From: Tipula vernalis
Lineage: Eukaryota; Arthropoda; Insecta; Diptera; Tipulidae
DNA: 64,000 nt
NCBI GenBank assembly: GCA_958295665.1
Contig: OY282558.1
Span: 327,829,106 to 327,893,105 of the forward strand
Direction: 5' to 3'
Shown: piece by piece, positions 34,272-49,009 of the stretch
Layout of the letters: each line of letters begins with the position of its first letter
Position numbering within the stretch: the first letter of the stretch is position 1
Notes under the pieces: model-generated
Seen by the model: the letters and a program-made list of their open reading frames with translations, nothing else
Databases searched by the model: none
Told to the model about the DNA's origin: nothing
Translations under genes and position numbers: made by a program

Positions 34272-35306
34272 GCGGTCCAGTCAAAATGTACAAAGGGGTC
34301 GAAAAAGTTCTAAGCTACTTTTAGATAGATTACGAGAAATTGGTTTCACAAACCCTAAAAGACTGTTTCACCCTTAAAAATGCTATAGCTGATTTGAAAT
34401 TACAAATAGCTCAAGGGCAACAAAAGATTTCGAGTGAGTTTATGCCAAAATGATAAAGTATACATTGTGCCCTAAAAGTATTCCAATTTTCACTCAACAA
34501 ATTTTTACTGTCATTGAAAATGAAAACTTTTCAATTTCGACTCAAAGAAAATGCTCAAAAAAAATTCAAAAAGAAGTCCGAGTCAAATTATAATATTTCA
34601 AACTTAGACCGTTTTTATCATCACTCAAAGAATTTTCCGAAATCGTTGAAATCTCAGAGATTTCCGATCGTGTGCATTAGTGTGGTGGTTTTTATAATTT
34701 ATCTAAATAAATATTCAAAACTGCTTCGACCATATCGATGCGACTCTAAGTACAAACTAAGATACTAAGATTTCCATCCAAATTTTTCTTCCGAATAATT
34801 TTCTATTGTATTTTTTAAAATTTTTTTTAGCATTTTCTTGTCGTGATTGAAAAGGTTTCATTTTCTAGTCCCACCAGTGAAAATTTGTTGAGTGAAAATT
34901 GGAATATTTTTAGAACATAGTGTATATTACGTTATTCCGGCTTAAACTTAACTTTTGTTGCTGTTTGTAAGAATAATGAGCGCCCCTAATTTTAAAATAA
35001 CAATATCCATCCACCTTATGAGGGTGAAAACTACCCTCGAAGGAGATTGAAAACCATAAAAATAGTAAAAATCGTTTTTTTTTCTATTATATTGTAAGGC
35101 CAAAATAGGGTGAAGTTTAAAATAATTGTAGGGTAAATAAATGTTCAACCTTTTTGTTGCAATACAAACCCCTTTAAGGGTGAAATTTAAAAAAAGAAAT
35201 TCTAAATCGGATATAAACTAATCCCCAAAAAACATAAAGTAAATGTAGTATGTGGAAACATCAGCCGAACTTCCGACTCCTTCGTACATTTTGACCTGAC
35301 TGTGGG
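34272..35306. mobile_element. Foldback element nested in the hAT-like left arm
   Basis: The ends CGGTCCAGTCAAAATGTAC and the complement GTACATTTTGACCTGAC enclose 1 kb. Another MITE is inserted within it (34461-34924). Non-coding. Confidence 0.6.
34461..34924. mobile_element. TA-flanked MITE, innermost nested copy
   Basis: The left end ...CATTGTGCCCTAAAAGTATTCC, followed by AATTTTCACTCAACAAATTT, is mirrored on the right by AAATTTGTTGAGTGAAAATT and GGAATATTTTTAGAACATAGTG. TATA lies on both sides. About 460 bp. The open frame at 34514-34768 is non-coding arm sequence. Confidence 0.65.
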
Positions 35307-36069
35307 TTTTAAAAATTCACGCTGCTTCGATAACTGTATCACCATTTTTTGGAATATCTACAAACTGACAACATAAAATAAATTAATTTAGATTTTGGGG
35401 ATTCTCCTTTGTTTTCTGTAAATGCTAAACGGGTCATAGTTCACACCAGGTGTATTAAACCGCTCATCTTAGGTCATTAACCGCCTGGAATTGTCGGTTA
35501 CTTTCCTAGCTAATATTTGAAAAAATTGATGAAATCATGAGAGATACTTCGACTGGTTAAGGCCGACAGTAACTCTACAAAAAGTATTAATTAAATTATT
35601 GCTCGATGTAAATTTATGAGGGGACAAACTTGACCCGGGACTGGTCAAAGGTAATTGAAAAATAATATTAATATCTTTGTTTTAACAGGTGACTTCTCCG
35701 ATGAGAAAAAATATTACCTTATTGACCCTAACGGTACCATTATTTGAGGGATTTTCGAGAAAACCCAAAGCATACTTTGGAAAATGGAATTTGGTGGTGG
35801 AAATCTAATGATGCCTCCGGCTCATTTCTGAACCTTCATTGAGATAACAGTTAGGGTTTTCAACAAGATTGATTTGTAAAAAATGTATACGATCCTTGAA
35901 TGGCTGGCTTGTTGGTCCCTTAATAAGAAAGTTTACTGGGATAACCGACAATTCTAAACGGTTAATGGTTGAGAATAGCGGTTAAACATGCATTACGTGA
36001 ATTACGTACCGTCCGAAGTCATTAATAAATTAATTGAAATCACGCCTAAGCTGGATTTTAGCCTTGGCA

Positions 36070-36880
36070 GAAATCAAACGAGGACCCCAAATATAAATTT
36101 ATTTTTGACTTTCCCCTCTATAACGAGTTATTTCTCGACGAATTAGGCTACCAGTTCATAGATTCCGGTTTGATGAGATTTTTTCGTGAAATAGGATTTT
36201 GTACTAAACGAGATATTTCCATTCTGGTTCAGCGGAATACCGGGTACCGTGGGTTTACTTTTTCTAACCAAGCACGAAATTTTACTAATGACTGCAGGAA
36301 AACCGTAAAATCAGCATTTCCATTGACAAATGAATCAGTTTTAACTTGTTAATTTTAGATTGTAGAAAGAGGTGGAGTAGTTTAGAAACTATGCTAAAAC
36401 GCTTCTTAAGGGTCATTTTTTGTATAAAAAAAGCTTTAGAAGCTTCAAATTTAAGAAATATGTGGGCATAAGAATACACAGAAACATGTTGCCGCCAGTT
36501 AAAATTGCTATTGAGGCTTTGAGCTCCAAAGATGTCAACCTACTTAAAAGTGAGGCTATTTCAAAAGTTTTATTTAATTCGCTTTGAGCCGAAAATACTC
36601 AAATAGAAAAACGAAGAGATAAATCTTTGGTTTTTCTAGTAAAATTTATCCATGACTCTAATTTTTCAATGGATCGGGAAGGTAATACCGAATTTTTTAG
36701 CTTTACGTCAAAATTTGACATAACAAAATTAGCCAAAATGTATATAAAGCGACATTATAAAATCGATATAGACGGTGTTATTTCAAATACAGCAAATTCG
36801 GTAGATAAACATAATCCCTCTGAGAACGATGTAACAGTTCCAGAAGAAAGCCTAAAATACAGCAACTGGCTGATTTAAAG
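36070..36880 (+). pseudogene. hAT-like transposase remnant
   Basis: Plus-strand fragments typical of hAT transposases: RKTVKSAFPLTNESV, then DCRKRWSSLETMLKRFLRV (the conserved TRW-type motif), then after a frame change MLPPVKIAIEALSSKDVNLL and EKRRDKSLVFLVKFIHD. Stops (for example at 36349 and 36585) and frameshifts inactivate it. The catalytic region upstream and the dimerisation domain downstream are not recognisable. It represents a different hAT lineage from the pseudogene at 25794-27660. Confidence 0.6.
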
Positions 36881-37850
36881 CTAGTATTATCCAAACTTTT
36901 CTATTTTCGGAAATTTTGTTTCTTTGCAAAGGACAAGGAGGAGTGATATACATTATTTCAGGGGAAACATAAAGTAGTACGAAAATTAGTCGCATATGAA
37001 GTCTAAATATCGTCGATAATTTAAATTCTTAGGTATTCAACAGTATGGCGACTATAATTTGGTGGCTTGAGAGTAAAGGATTTATATAGCCATGCCTAGT
37101 TATGATATTGGGGAAGGGACCTCCAAACTTAACAAAACCCGTGACATATTTTAAGGACACTCAAAATAACGGAACATTTTTGTAAAATGTAAATGGTTGG
37201 TTTGGTGACGTATAATGGATGTTTTGTGGGAAAAGTATCGTTCGAGGAGTCGGATAAATCTAATTTGTTATTGTATATTGAAGTTTGTATATTTTCCAAA
37301 AAATGGTGATATAGTTATGAAGCAGTGCGAATTTTTAAAACCTCTACTTGTTTCAATACCAATCCATGTGGATGTTTTTGTTTTATTTATGTAAGTGTAG
37401 TTAAGTAAGTGTAATTTCTTAGAATTTTAAAATTAAAATTTATATTTTGAGATTATTATCTAATTTTTCATTCAAATTTCATAATTCTTTCGGTTCGTGT
37501 CATGTCTGAACTTATTCGTAGCATCGTGACAATGTTTTGAGTTTTTCATAAGTTTCGACATATGTAACTCAAAAACCGTAACGAAATTAATCCTACTTGC
37601 CTCGACCTTAGTCTAATCGCGATTTTCGGTTTTAAAAGTAAGCTTGGAGACTCTCGAATGTCGAAATGACATTTGCTTGTCTCAAGTGGAACGAAAGAAA
37701 ATTTAGCTATGGAAGTTTTTCAAAACATTTATTTAGTATAACGAAAAATTATTTTTGTCAATAAATGTAAACGTCAAATCGTCAGGATGGCCATTTCAAA
37801 AGTTTTCCGCCAGATAGAATCCATCATGCCCCATCGTGAATTAAACATTG

Positions 37851-38111
37851 TGTTGGCACCACCATAACAAACACATCTTCTTGTAGCGAACACATTGAAT
37901 TAACACAGACGTCAAACTACATGGTGTCCAGTTTTTTCCTTCTTATATCTTCGACTGTCGACCAAACAACATCGTGTTCATCAAAACATTTATTGATAAT
38001 AAATTATAATACAATTGATAAAAGTGTTTTTAATTCAAGTCTCACCTGCATTCAACATTATCGCACACACTCGTAACATCGGCAAAATCCGCTAAGCTGT
38101 CGTGGCTAACA
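37851..38111 (+). repeat. BEL/Pao 5' LTR
   Basis: 261 bp, TGTTGGCACC...GGCTAACA. Matches the 3' LTR over its whole length with a few substitutions. An AATAAATTATAATAC block probably includes the poly-A signal. Confidence 0.92.
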
Positions 38112-38115
38112 AAAT

Positions 38116-38131
38116 TGGTCCTTCGAGCCGG
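38116..38131 (+). promoter_or_regulatory. BEL/Pao primer binding site
   Basis: TGGTCCTTCGAGCCGG lies 4 nt after the LTR. Starting with TGG, it is complementary to a tRNA 3' end (…CCA); tRNA-Arg is my best guess for the primer but I cannot confirm it. Confidence 0.75.
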
Positions 38132-38446
38132 ATGTATGCCACATTATCATTAAAATCATTTACGTGTTTTCAATCATTGAGTGTATTACAGACATTAACA
38201 TAAAAAAAATACTTCGTGTATCATATCCAGTTCAGTGTTCGAGAGTGTTCCACATTATTGTCATCGAAATAATCACGTGTGGTTGTGTAGTCGTCGAATG
38301 TGGCACATCATCAAAATAATTCGTGCATTTAATTCAGATCAATCGTGCGCGTGTCTCACAATTTCAATAAATCAAGTCACGTGTTTCAAATAGTCGCGTG
38401 TGGCCCTGTGAGGTTAGAATATACGCGCACGTGAACTCAGTGCATC

Positions 38447-39533
38447 ATGACAATTCGGGCAGAGCAGGCGTCGCTCCAGAAGAGTCTGGAACGAGCCCTT
38501 AAACGCAGCAAGGAGCTCAGCTTGGACACGGAAGTCACAAGAGAGACAGTCGAAGTCCAGATTACTCACCTGGAGCAACGGTATAGGGAATTCTGCGACA
38601 CGCAAGACAAGATCGAGGCCGTATGTGGTGAGGATGAATTGGAACAACAATTTGGAAATCGGGAGCAGAGTGAGGAATATTATTTCATAGCAAGTTCAAA
38701 TCTCAAAACTCTATCACCAATCAGTCGAAATTCAGTTACCACGCCTGTCTTCGATGGCAATTATGGAAATTGGACGGAATTCGAAAGTTTGTTCATTGAT
38801 TTGATCGGCAAAAATTCAAGATCGACTGATTCACAGAAGCTCCATTACCTGAAAGCAAACTTAACTGGTAAAGTTGCTACCCTATTGAGAACGGTACAAA
38901 TCAGTGATGCCAACTACAACGAGGCATGGAAGATCCTCACCGATCGGTACAAACATCGACGTTTCATCTGTACAGACACAATTCGAAGTGTGAAGGTTTT
39001 GGCAGTTCCGGTGGCCACTTGGGATATCATTCTCGTCAATATTATCGTCGACAAACTCGATACAGAAACTCATCGTCAATGGAATTGACAGTAACTCGAG
39101 CGCAGTATCCCACATATCAACAGCTGATGGATTTCTTGGAGACTCGATGGCAATCGTTGGAAATGATTTCCATGTCCAAGTCAAATTCGTCGAGGCCAAT
39201 CACTTCGTCAATACGCCGGGGAAATGAGCCAACAATATATCGTTCACCATCAACAGTTCAACCTTCGCCATCACGCCCGAGCTCGAAGCGCGAATCTTCA
39301 ATGCATCCATCTCATTCGTTCGTCGCTAAATCGACTTCAATTACATCGCCGCGTTGTCCATTCTGCAGTGAGGAACACAGTGCGTTCCAGTGCAGCCAGT
39401 TCAAATCATTAACGTTTGATCAAAAATCAAATAAGATTCGTGAAAAGAATCTGTGTTACAATTGTCTGCGGAAGGGACATCGTAGCGCAGAGTGTCGGTC
39501 AAGTTTCTGTCAAGTCTGCAACCGCAAACATCA
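38447..39533 (+). pseudogene. BEL/Pao gag (frameshifted)
   Basis: ATG at 38447. A coiled-coil-like N-terminus (QKSLERALKRSKEL) is followed by the DUF1759-type gag core (TTPVFDGNYGNWTEFESLF, YNEAWKILTDRYKH). Near 38950 a small deletion shifts the frame, and the second frame runs to the zinc-binding part: CPFCSEEHSAFQC, LCYNCLRKGHRSAEC and FCQVCNRKHHT. These knuckles bind the element RNA. The insertion of the CACTA-like element cuts the reading directly after the last histidine pair. Not functional as it stands. Confidence 0.85.
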
Positions 39534-41702
<2,169 letters not shown>

Positions 41703-44354
41703 CACACTCTACTACACATATCGGATGGGTCATGTCGAGCTTCAGTCACCAACACCAGTAAAACACCGGCCAACAATTCGCCAATTACCACTCATTCAAA
41801 CGGCGCCAGTTCGAATCATACCACATCACCACTGACAGATGTTTTACTCGCAACAGCAGTTGGAATCGTCGCAAACGGAAAACAAGATTTCACCATTCGT
41901 GCCCTGCTTGACTCTGGATCACAAGTGAATATCATCTCGGAAAACGCCATAACTCGGATTGGCCTACAACGGAAGCCAGCTTCGATCTAAATTAACGGAA
42001 TCGGGGCCAGGGAAGCAGCCAAATCACAATCGATCGTCGAATTTGTTCTTAAATCACGTGTAGATTCGAGATTCTCGATTTCCATCACAGCTGTAGTCGT
42101 CGAAAGGATAACTGGAATATTGCCATCGCAACATATCGAATCACAACAGTGGAAACATTTAGATCAGCTACAATTGGCCGATCCTCATTTTAATCGACCT
42201 CACAAAATCGACGTGCTGCTGGGGGCTGATGTCCTCGGAATGCTTCATATGGATGGATGTATAAAATCTCTCATCGGTTCCCCATTCGCACAAGAAACCA
42301 AACTGGGACACATTTTGTTTGGTAGATTTGATCGAAACACAATCACACACTCCTTAAGTACGACTGCAATCATCGAGAACTACACCAACGTCGACAACAC
42401 CTTGAAGTCATTTTGGGAGATTGAAAACGTACCAGCAGCCCGAGAACTTACTGCAGATGAAAATCAATGTGAAAGGCACTTTCAATCAACATACTCCAGA
42501 ACCAAGGACGGAAGATATATCGTGCAACTCCCTTTTGTTGATCAGCCATTGCCACTCGGAACATCTAGAGAAGGCGCGATCGTGAGGCTGAAGCACATGG
42601 AACACCGATTCTCGAAGAATCCGCAGTTACGTATCGCATATCGAAACTTCATGCAAATTTATTTCGAGCAGAATCGCATGGAGATAGTCCCATTCGACGA
42701 CGGAGAGCCTACAAATCAAAGGTGCTATCTTCCACACCATGGCGTGATACAGGGTTCGAGTTCCAAGCCAAAATTACGCGTGGTCTTTGATGCCTCACAC
42801 AAGACGACTTCTGGAGTTTCACTCAATCAAAACCTTCGTATCGGTCCTAAGCTTCAACAGAATCTGTTCACTATCCTCACTCAATTTCGACAACAAAAAT
42901 ACGTATTCATCGCAGATATCCGACAAATGTATCGACATATTCTGGTGGCCCTTGATCACCAAGATTATCAACGGATTGTTTGGAGAACAACGCCTGAGGA
43001 CCCAATTCAAGATTATCGTCTGCGCACAGTAACCTATGGTACCAGCTGTGCTCCGTATTTGGCTATACGTACGATCCACCAATTGGCACAAGACGAATCC
43101 AAGCAATTTCCTGTCGCTGCGAAGGTCGCTCTTGCCGACTTCTATGTAGACGACCTGATGACGGACACAATCAAAATCAAGGAATTGGTTGAAATCCAGC
43201 AAGAAATGGTGGCTTTACTTCAGCGTGGCGGTTTCGAGCTTCGAAAATGGTCTTCAAACTGCCAAACCCTATTGGATCAAGTGTCATCAGAATACCATGA
43301 ACATCGGCCATTGCGGGAGTTAAAGTGGGAAAAGTCGGTCAAGGCGCTTGGGTTACATTGGGCACCTTCGGGAGATTATTTTGTATTCAAAATCGAAGAC
43401 TTTCCAGAATTGCCTGTGACAACCAAACGAATCATCCTCTCAGAGGCATCAAGGATCTTCGACCCGCTCGGTTGGTTATCCCCTAGTGTTGTCATCGTAA
43501 AGATCATCTTTCAGAAGTTATGGGTGCTCGGATTATCGTGGGTCGAGTCAGTACCGAAATCAGTTACTGAAAGATGGTCGAGATATCGAAAGAATCTGGG
43601 ATTGTTGGGATCAATTAAAATCACTCGTAGGATGGATTATCGAACATGTCGCAGCAATCTCCAAATACACGGTTTCAGCGATGCTTCCATGAAGGCATAT
43701 GCAGCGGTCGTATATCCTCGCACCACGTCGACAGATGGATCAATAAAAGTCACCATTCTAGCAGCGAAAACCAAGGTCGCCCCACTCAAAGCCATCGGCC
43801 TACCGCGATTGGAACTATGCGCCTGTCTGCTACTGGTCACTCTCATGCACAAGATCGTCCAGTCACTCAACCTCAACAACATCCAACAGTTTGCGTGGAC
43901 CGACTCACAAGTGGTTCTTGGATGGCTCCGCAGTCCTCCCAGCCGATGGAAAACTTTCGTGGCGAATCGCGTTTCGCAAATTATCGATCATCTAAAGCCT
44001 AGTGAATGGTGGTACATTGATACTCGACACAACCCCGCAGACTGCGCGTCTCGCGGCGTTGAACCTTCGCTACTTCACGATCATCACATTTGGTGGAGAG
44101 GTCCTGAATGGCTGTCGAAACACTCGGACACTTGGCCAACACACAAAATCAACAAGTGCTCCATCCCATTGGAAGAATGCAGAATCGTATCTATGGTCGC
44201 CACGCAGTTAAACGAAGCACCAAAGTCTGACGGGATCTATCAACTTCTGAGTCGCTGTTCCACTCTCGAAAAATTACTTACAGTCACACCCTATTGTAGA
44301 CGCTTCATTCAACACTTTCGTATTATCAAGGTTTCATCAGGGTTCCTGAGATGA
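41703..44354 (+). pseudogene. BEL/Pao pol: protease, reverse transcriptase, RNase H
   Basis: Frame open from 41700 to 44352 except for a single TAA at 41988-41990, between the protease and the rest. The protease active site is ALLDSGSQVNIIS (about 41905). The linker includes KIDVLLGADVLG. Reverse transcriptase: PKLRVVFDASHKT, FIADIRQMYRHILV (first Asp), TYGTSCAPYLAIRT and ADFYVDDLMTD (catalytic DD, about 43145). RNase H: HGFSDASMKAYAAVVYPR, LPRLELCACLLL, AWTDSQVVLGWL and RHNPADCASRG. A TGA at 44352-44354 ends the frame. All visible catalytic residues are conserved, so decay is recent. Integrase follows in other frames. Confidence 0.9.
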
Positions 44355-45633
44355 ATCGGTCATTCCGCTTTTGGGTCCGATTCGTGCAAGGGGCACACTT
44401 CGCTGATGAAATCCTACGATGCCAATCCAGAGAAAACCTGCTGAACAAAAGTGTGCTTCGCTCACTTAACCCATTCATCCATGATGAGGCAATTTTACGA
44501 GTCGGTGGACGATTAAAACATTCGTTATTGCTGTATCAAAGCAAGTATCCGTTAATTCTGCCAAAAACCAGTCCACTCACTAATTTAATCGTTGCACAGG
44601 CACATCGAACCACACTTCACGGTGGTCAACAATTAATGTTGGCTAATCCGCACGCATGTTCGCCATTGCGTGACATGCTTTCTCTATCGTCACCCCATCG
44701 AGAGCTTTTTTACACAGCGGAATGGATTACGCGGGTCCGGTCTCGATTAAACCAAGCAGAGGCCGTGGCGTAAGATCAACAAAGAGGTATGTCTATTTAT
44801 TCGTGTGCCTATCAACAAAGGCGCTTCATCTGGAGATGGTGTCAGATCTCACCGCAGACGCGTTCATCGCTTCATTCAGAAGGTTTACCGCTCGAAGAGG
44901 CAAAATCCAAGCCCTGTACAGCGACCGTGGCACCAACTTCATTGGATCCAACCGTCAACTAACGACTCTTCATCAAAACAGCACAAAAAATGTAAATCCT
45001 GAGGTCGCCACAATGTTAGCTCAAGACAATACGGTCTGGTGCTTCAACCCGCCCGCTTCAGCACATTTCGGCGGCTTGTGGGAGGCAGGGGTGAAGTCAG
45101 TCAAACACCACCTTCGAAGAATCATCAGCAATACACTACTCACCTTCGAAGAGATGACAACGTTATTGTGCCAGATAGAAGCTTGCCTCAATTCGAGGCC
45201 ATTGTGCCCTATGCCGGATGATCCCGAGGACTATACGACACTCGCCCCCGGCCACTTTCTCATCGGAGAGCCACCCATCACCATTCCAGAACCATCAGTG
45301 CTTGACATCCAGTCGAATCGTCTAAAACGATATCAGCAAATACGACAGATACACCAGCAGTTCTGGAGGATCTGGTCGACCGAATACCTGTCACGATTGC
45401 AGCAACATCCCAAATGGCTTAAAATGAACGTTAACTTCACGGTCGGTCAACTAGTTCTGATAAAAGATGAACTTTGCCCACCATCCAAGTGGGCAATGGG
45501 CCGAATCACTGCTATTCATCCGGGTACCGATGGCCTTATTCGCACAGTCACGCTGAAATGTCAGGGCAACACACTTACGAGACCGGTAGTAAAATTGTGT
45601 CTACTGCCGATCCCAGACAACATCGACAACTAA
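44355..45633 (+). pseudogene. BEL/Pao pol: integrase part (frameshifted)
   Basis: The first frame (44351-44773) carries the pre-integrase segment (SLNPFIHDEAILRVGGRLKH, HRTTLHGGQQLMLA), then breaks where the HHCC zinc-binding domain should be; that domain appears deleted. A second frame (44722-45633) holds the catalytic core: MDYAGPVSIKPSRG (first Asp), ALYSDRGTNFIGSN (second Asp) and HFGGLWEAGVKSVKHH (Glu). It ends with the C-terminal part SKWAMGRITAIHPGTDGL and TAA at 45631-45633. Loss of the zinc domain and the frame break make it inactive. Confidence 0.88.
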
Positions 45634-45661
45634 AGGATTAATCCTTTAGGCCGGCCGGCAA

Positions 45662-45922
45662 TGTTGGCGCCACCATAACAAACACATCATTTTGTGGCGA
45701 ACACATTGAATTAACACAGACGTCAAACTACATGATGTCCAGTTTTTTCCTTCTTCTATCTTCGACTATCGACCAAACAACATCGTGTTCATCGAAACGT
45801 TTATTGATAATAAATTATAATACAATTGATAAAAGTGTTTTTAATTCAAGTGTCACCTGCATTCAACATTATCGCACACACTCGTAACATCCGCAAAATC
45901 CGCTAAGCTGTCGTGGCTAACA
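45662..45922 (+). repeat. BEL/Pao 3' LTR
   Basis: 261 bp, preceded by the short polypurine-like GGCCGGCCGGCAA region and followed by CATTG. Confidence 0.92.
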
Positions 45923-45927
45923 CATTG

Positions 45928-47277
45928 TAACGGTCACTTGTCAGCCCGTTAAAACTATACCCAATTCACAATAAACATATAGAAAAGTGCAGCCCAATTC
46001 CAATTACGTGCAGTTACAATTTCAATTACGTTAGTTGTGTTGAATCGAATTTGTACATGGTTCACAATCAACAAATAAATTAACGCAAAATCCTATTAAT
46101 TCTAGTTGCGCGTGCCCATATGACAATTTCATTTACGTTTATTCACAAATTTATTTGTGCACTTTAAAAGTGTGGACTCAAGTTTCAGTAAATAAACGTA
46201 AAAACATTTTTCTTACCACGTACGCCTAATATAGCTGTTTGTGTGTACAAAATTGTTTTTTATTCTTTTGCTTTCCTTTGCGTTAATTCAACTGAGGTCA
46301 TTGTTAACCAATTTAAATTCCGAAACATCAGGTGAATAAACGTTGAAACAATTTCCAATTTGTGCAGTTCGTGCGTGTTTACATTTGCAATAAAAACGCC
46401 TCACCTTTTGCATTTATTACACATTGAAAATAACCACTAAAATATTGGAGGGGATAATAATGCAATTTTTCGGTTGGTTGGTAAAAACGGTATAAAAACT
46501 TCGCCAATGTTTTGTTTGAGGAATTCAATTGTTTTGTTTACATCGACAGTTTTTGTTTTTGGGGAAAATTTAGGTTGGAATCAAATCACATCATAGGTAA
46601 GTATATAAAGAAAAAATCACAGAATGAATACTAATTAAGCTGTACCGGTTGTTGAGCGTCTGTGAACTGTCCCGTATGGGATGGGAGGCGGCAAATGCTT
46701 CCCATGTCTTCCCTATAGTCCACAACATTCAACCACCTGTTTATTTCTTACTAACCTTATGTTAGGGGCTTATGGCCAACTTGAATAATTTTAAATGTTT
46801 TTTGTTTGTTTATTTTCATTTCGTTTTTTTTTTGCCTTTGTGATTTAGGGAAGAATCCGTAAATCATCTGATTTCTCAGAATTTTAATTTTTTTTTTTTT
46901 TTTTTTTTTTTATAAAACGACTCATATATATCGATCTTAAGAGGAGCTACCAAACTCCATGACCGACTTAACCTCTACGTGCCTGAGCACCGGGATCAAG
47001 TTGTGGTAGAATCCTTTCCTCTTAAGATACATTTTTGTAGTGGCGAGGTTCATGTCTAAAAACTTTTCTAAAAGTTACTTGAAGATTTTTAGCGTTTTGT
47101 TCCCAGTTATAATCCAGAGCATGCAAACTTTTTTATATTTTCCACTTGATTATTATGTAAATATTTTTTTGTGCATTCGTTTTTTTTAAAGCGTCCAAAC
47201 TTTCGTGACCATATACATACCGGTGGCTATATGCATACATTTTTCGTTCGTTGAATTTATTTGTTAAGCTTCTTTCG
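45928..47277. other. Intronic sequence; two small structured segments
   Basis: No coding region. 46680-46735 has GATGGGAG...CTTCCCAT pairing. 46938-47032 has a long-range stem (ATCTTAAGAGGA with TCCTCTTAAGAT, plus CTACCA with TGGTAG) enclosing about 60 nt, more GC-rich than its surroundings. Possibly a SINE head or structured RNA; not recognised. A 20-nt poly-T lies at about 46890-46910. Confidence 0.3.
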
Positions 47278-48560
47278 ATAATAAAACAACTATTTGGCTT
47301 TTAGCTTAATGTTTCTTCAAAGTTCTTATTAATTTTTTAATAACAAACCGGACGTTTCGACGGTATATTCCGTGGGTACAATATTAAACAATAATTTAAA
47401 TGAAAATTTTTTACCACGAATGTTTTCGTTACGTAACTAGGCTAAAATTTTAAAATTGAAAAATACTCAGTTTAATCGAAATAATTACCGTTACATAATT
47501 ACAAAGTGAGGTAATTATAGAGATAATCAAGGTTCGGTATATAGAGATAATCAAGGTTCAGGTGAACTTTCTCCTTGAATAGTTCCGTTTTTACAGCCGT
47601 GTAATCTTTTATTTGTTGCGCAAGGGAAAGTACGAGTAATCCCTACGAGTAACCGAGGCTGTATCCATACTAATTGATGCTCTATGTTTAAGTAATAATC
47701 AAAATATTTCCAATATTATCAAATTAAGACTAAACTCACTCATTTGTGCATAAAACAGTTCTCCATAGTTCAATGGGATTATCTTATGATGCCGTTTACG
47801 TTTCGTTTCCTTACGGTTGCTCGTATTCCGTTTGTGTGTATACCCTATAAACTACAACTGTTCAAGGCTATAGTTTAATTTCGATTTATTTCATGAGGTA
47901 ACATTCCTAGTTGACGATAAACTAGTTGGTCCCTAGTTTGCTCTTCAGTGCAACAATGCTACCATACATAAGAAGTATTATTGCCATGAAATTATTCAAA
48001 AATCTTGAATATAATTATTTGTCTCGGCCAGGACAGAGTTTCGATTTCAACGTGTCGAGGCTTAAGTTAAAGTGGAAGACATTCATGATGTAACAAGACC
48101 AAAAATTTGTAACATGGTGGCAAGAAAACCGAGCGGAATAAGATTCCAGGTGGTGTTAACAACAAATTTTTCAACCACTTGCGAGATGTTATAGAGACTA
48201 AACAAAAACTGACCATATGCATACAAAACATGAGTGACTCTCAAAATTTATTAAATGTTCAGAAAATTTCCAAATTTTGGTTTAAATATTACGATAACAT
48301 ATTGTAAATGTTCGTTGGAATTTTTTTCTTACTCGTATTTTTACATTTTAAATTACCTCACTTAATAATTAATTAACAACTATATAATGTTAATTATTTA
48401 GGTTAAACTGAGTATTTTTCAATTTTAAAAAACTACCCTAGCTGCGTTGGGAAAACATTCATTAAAAAAAATTTCATTTAAATCGAAACAAATTTGTTAT
48501 TAAAAAAAATAATAAAAACTTTGAAAAAAACATTAAGCTAAAAGCTAAAACCATCTGTTT
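47278..48560. mobile_element. Foldback element with ~230-bp arms
   Basis: The left arm (47278-47515: CTTTTAGCTTAATGTTT, TTGAAAAATACTCAGTTTAA, GTGAGGTAATTA) is mirrored on the right (48345-48560: AATTACCTCACTTAAT, AAACTGAGTATTTTTCAA, AAACATTAAGCTAAAAG). Within it TATAGAGATAATCAAGGTTC is duplicated in tandem (47517-47560). Non-coding centre. Confidence 0.65.
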
Positions 48561-48599
48561 CAAATCGAATCCTAGTTGACTGTTATTTATATCAATTCC

Positions 48600-48712
48600 T
48601 TTTGAGAATTAAAAAGAAACTGATCTAGAGTTAAAAAAAAACGGAACTACAAATATCATTTTCTACCATAGCTGCAGCTCTAGATCAGTTTTTTAGTCTC
48701 AAAGAATTCGAC
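48600..48712. mobile_element. Tiny palindromic MITE
   Basis: TTTTGAGAATTAAAAAGAAACTGATCTAGAG is mirrored by CTCTAGATCAGTTTTTTAGTCTCAAAG; about 110 bp. Lies 70 bp from the stop that follows the EB exon. Confidence 0.5.
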
Positions 48713-48783
48713 AATAGTAACTAAATATATTTATGAAATATTACAGTAGGCTCTGAATAGCCCTATATGTAATTGTTACAAAC

Positions 48784-48908
48784 CGTGATCGATGTACAAT
48801 TGTGATAACCTGGTTTACACAAACAAGAATTGTCCCTGCATTCCATATTTTGAAGATGTTCATTGCATTGTTGGTTTGTTTGACATGGAGAGCCGAATTT
48901 TCCCGCCC
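48784..48908 (-). CDS. EB/EGF-like exon (distal paralogue)
   Basis: Minus-strand exon of 125 nt between an acceptor (AACGTTACAG) and a GTTTGTAA donor, phase 1 in and phase 0 out, exactly as in the exon at 215-339. It encodes KFGSPCQTNQQCNEHLQNMEC and DNSCLCKPGYHNCTSIT, an EB-type cysteine pattern. Reading past the donor gives a short tail and TAG at 48763-48765. The next compatible exon downstream on this strand is the transmembrane exon at 32768-32983. Just upstream (about 48990-49020) the sequence AATTTTATTCCTGACAAC resembles the end of the penultimate exon of the paralogue (AATTTTATTCCTAAAAAC) but lacks a donor, so the preceding exon may be decayed. Confidence 0.7.
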
Positions 48909-49009
48909 CTGTAACGTTAGTTTGCAACCCAAAAAATTATTATTAAACAAATAAAAAATATTATACAAATTAATAATTAAGTAAGTATTGTTGTCAGGAA
49001 TAAAATTTG

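Larger units (their letters stand above)
34197..37420 (+). mobile_element. hAT-like element remnant with nested insertions
   Basis: Outer inverted similarity joins 34205-34260 (AAAACATCCACTTGGATT) with 37350-37415 (CCATGTGGATGTTTTTG) and continues at 35310-35390 against 37290-37345 (CACCATTTTTTGGAA). The left arm is therefore split by the insertion at 34272-35306. A decayed hAT-type transposase lies inside (36070-36880). No precise target duplication is visible. Confidence 0.5.

Noticed and set aside
34514..34768. Lys-rich open frame MKMKTFQFRLKEN
   Set aside because: Lies inside the inverted arms and centre of a MITE; composition reflects AT-rich repeats.
43637..44211. Overlapping frames on both strands within the BEL/Pao RNase H region
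   Set aside because: Shadows of the true pol frame, which contains the conserved catalytic motifs.
45634..45661. Envelope-like gene in the BEL/Pao element
   Set aside because: Only 28 nt separate the pol stop from the 3' LTR, so there is no room for one.
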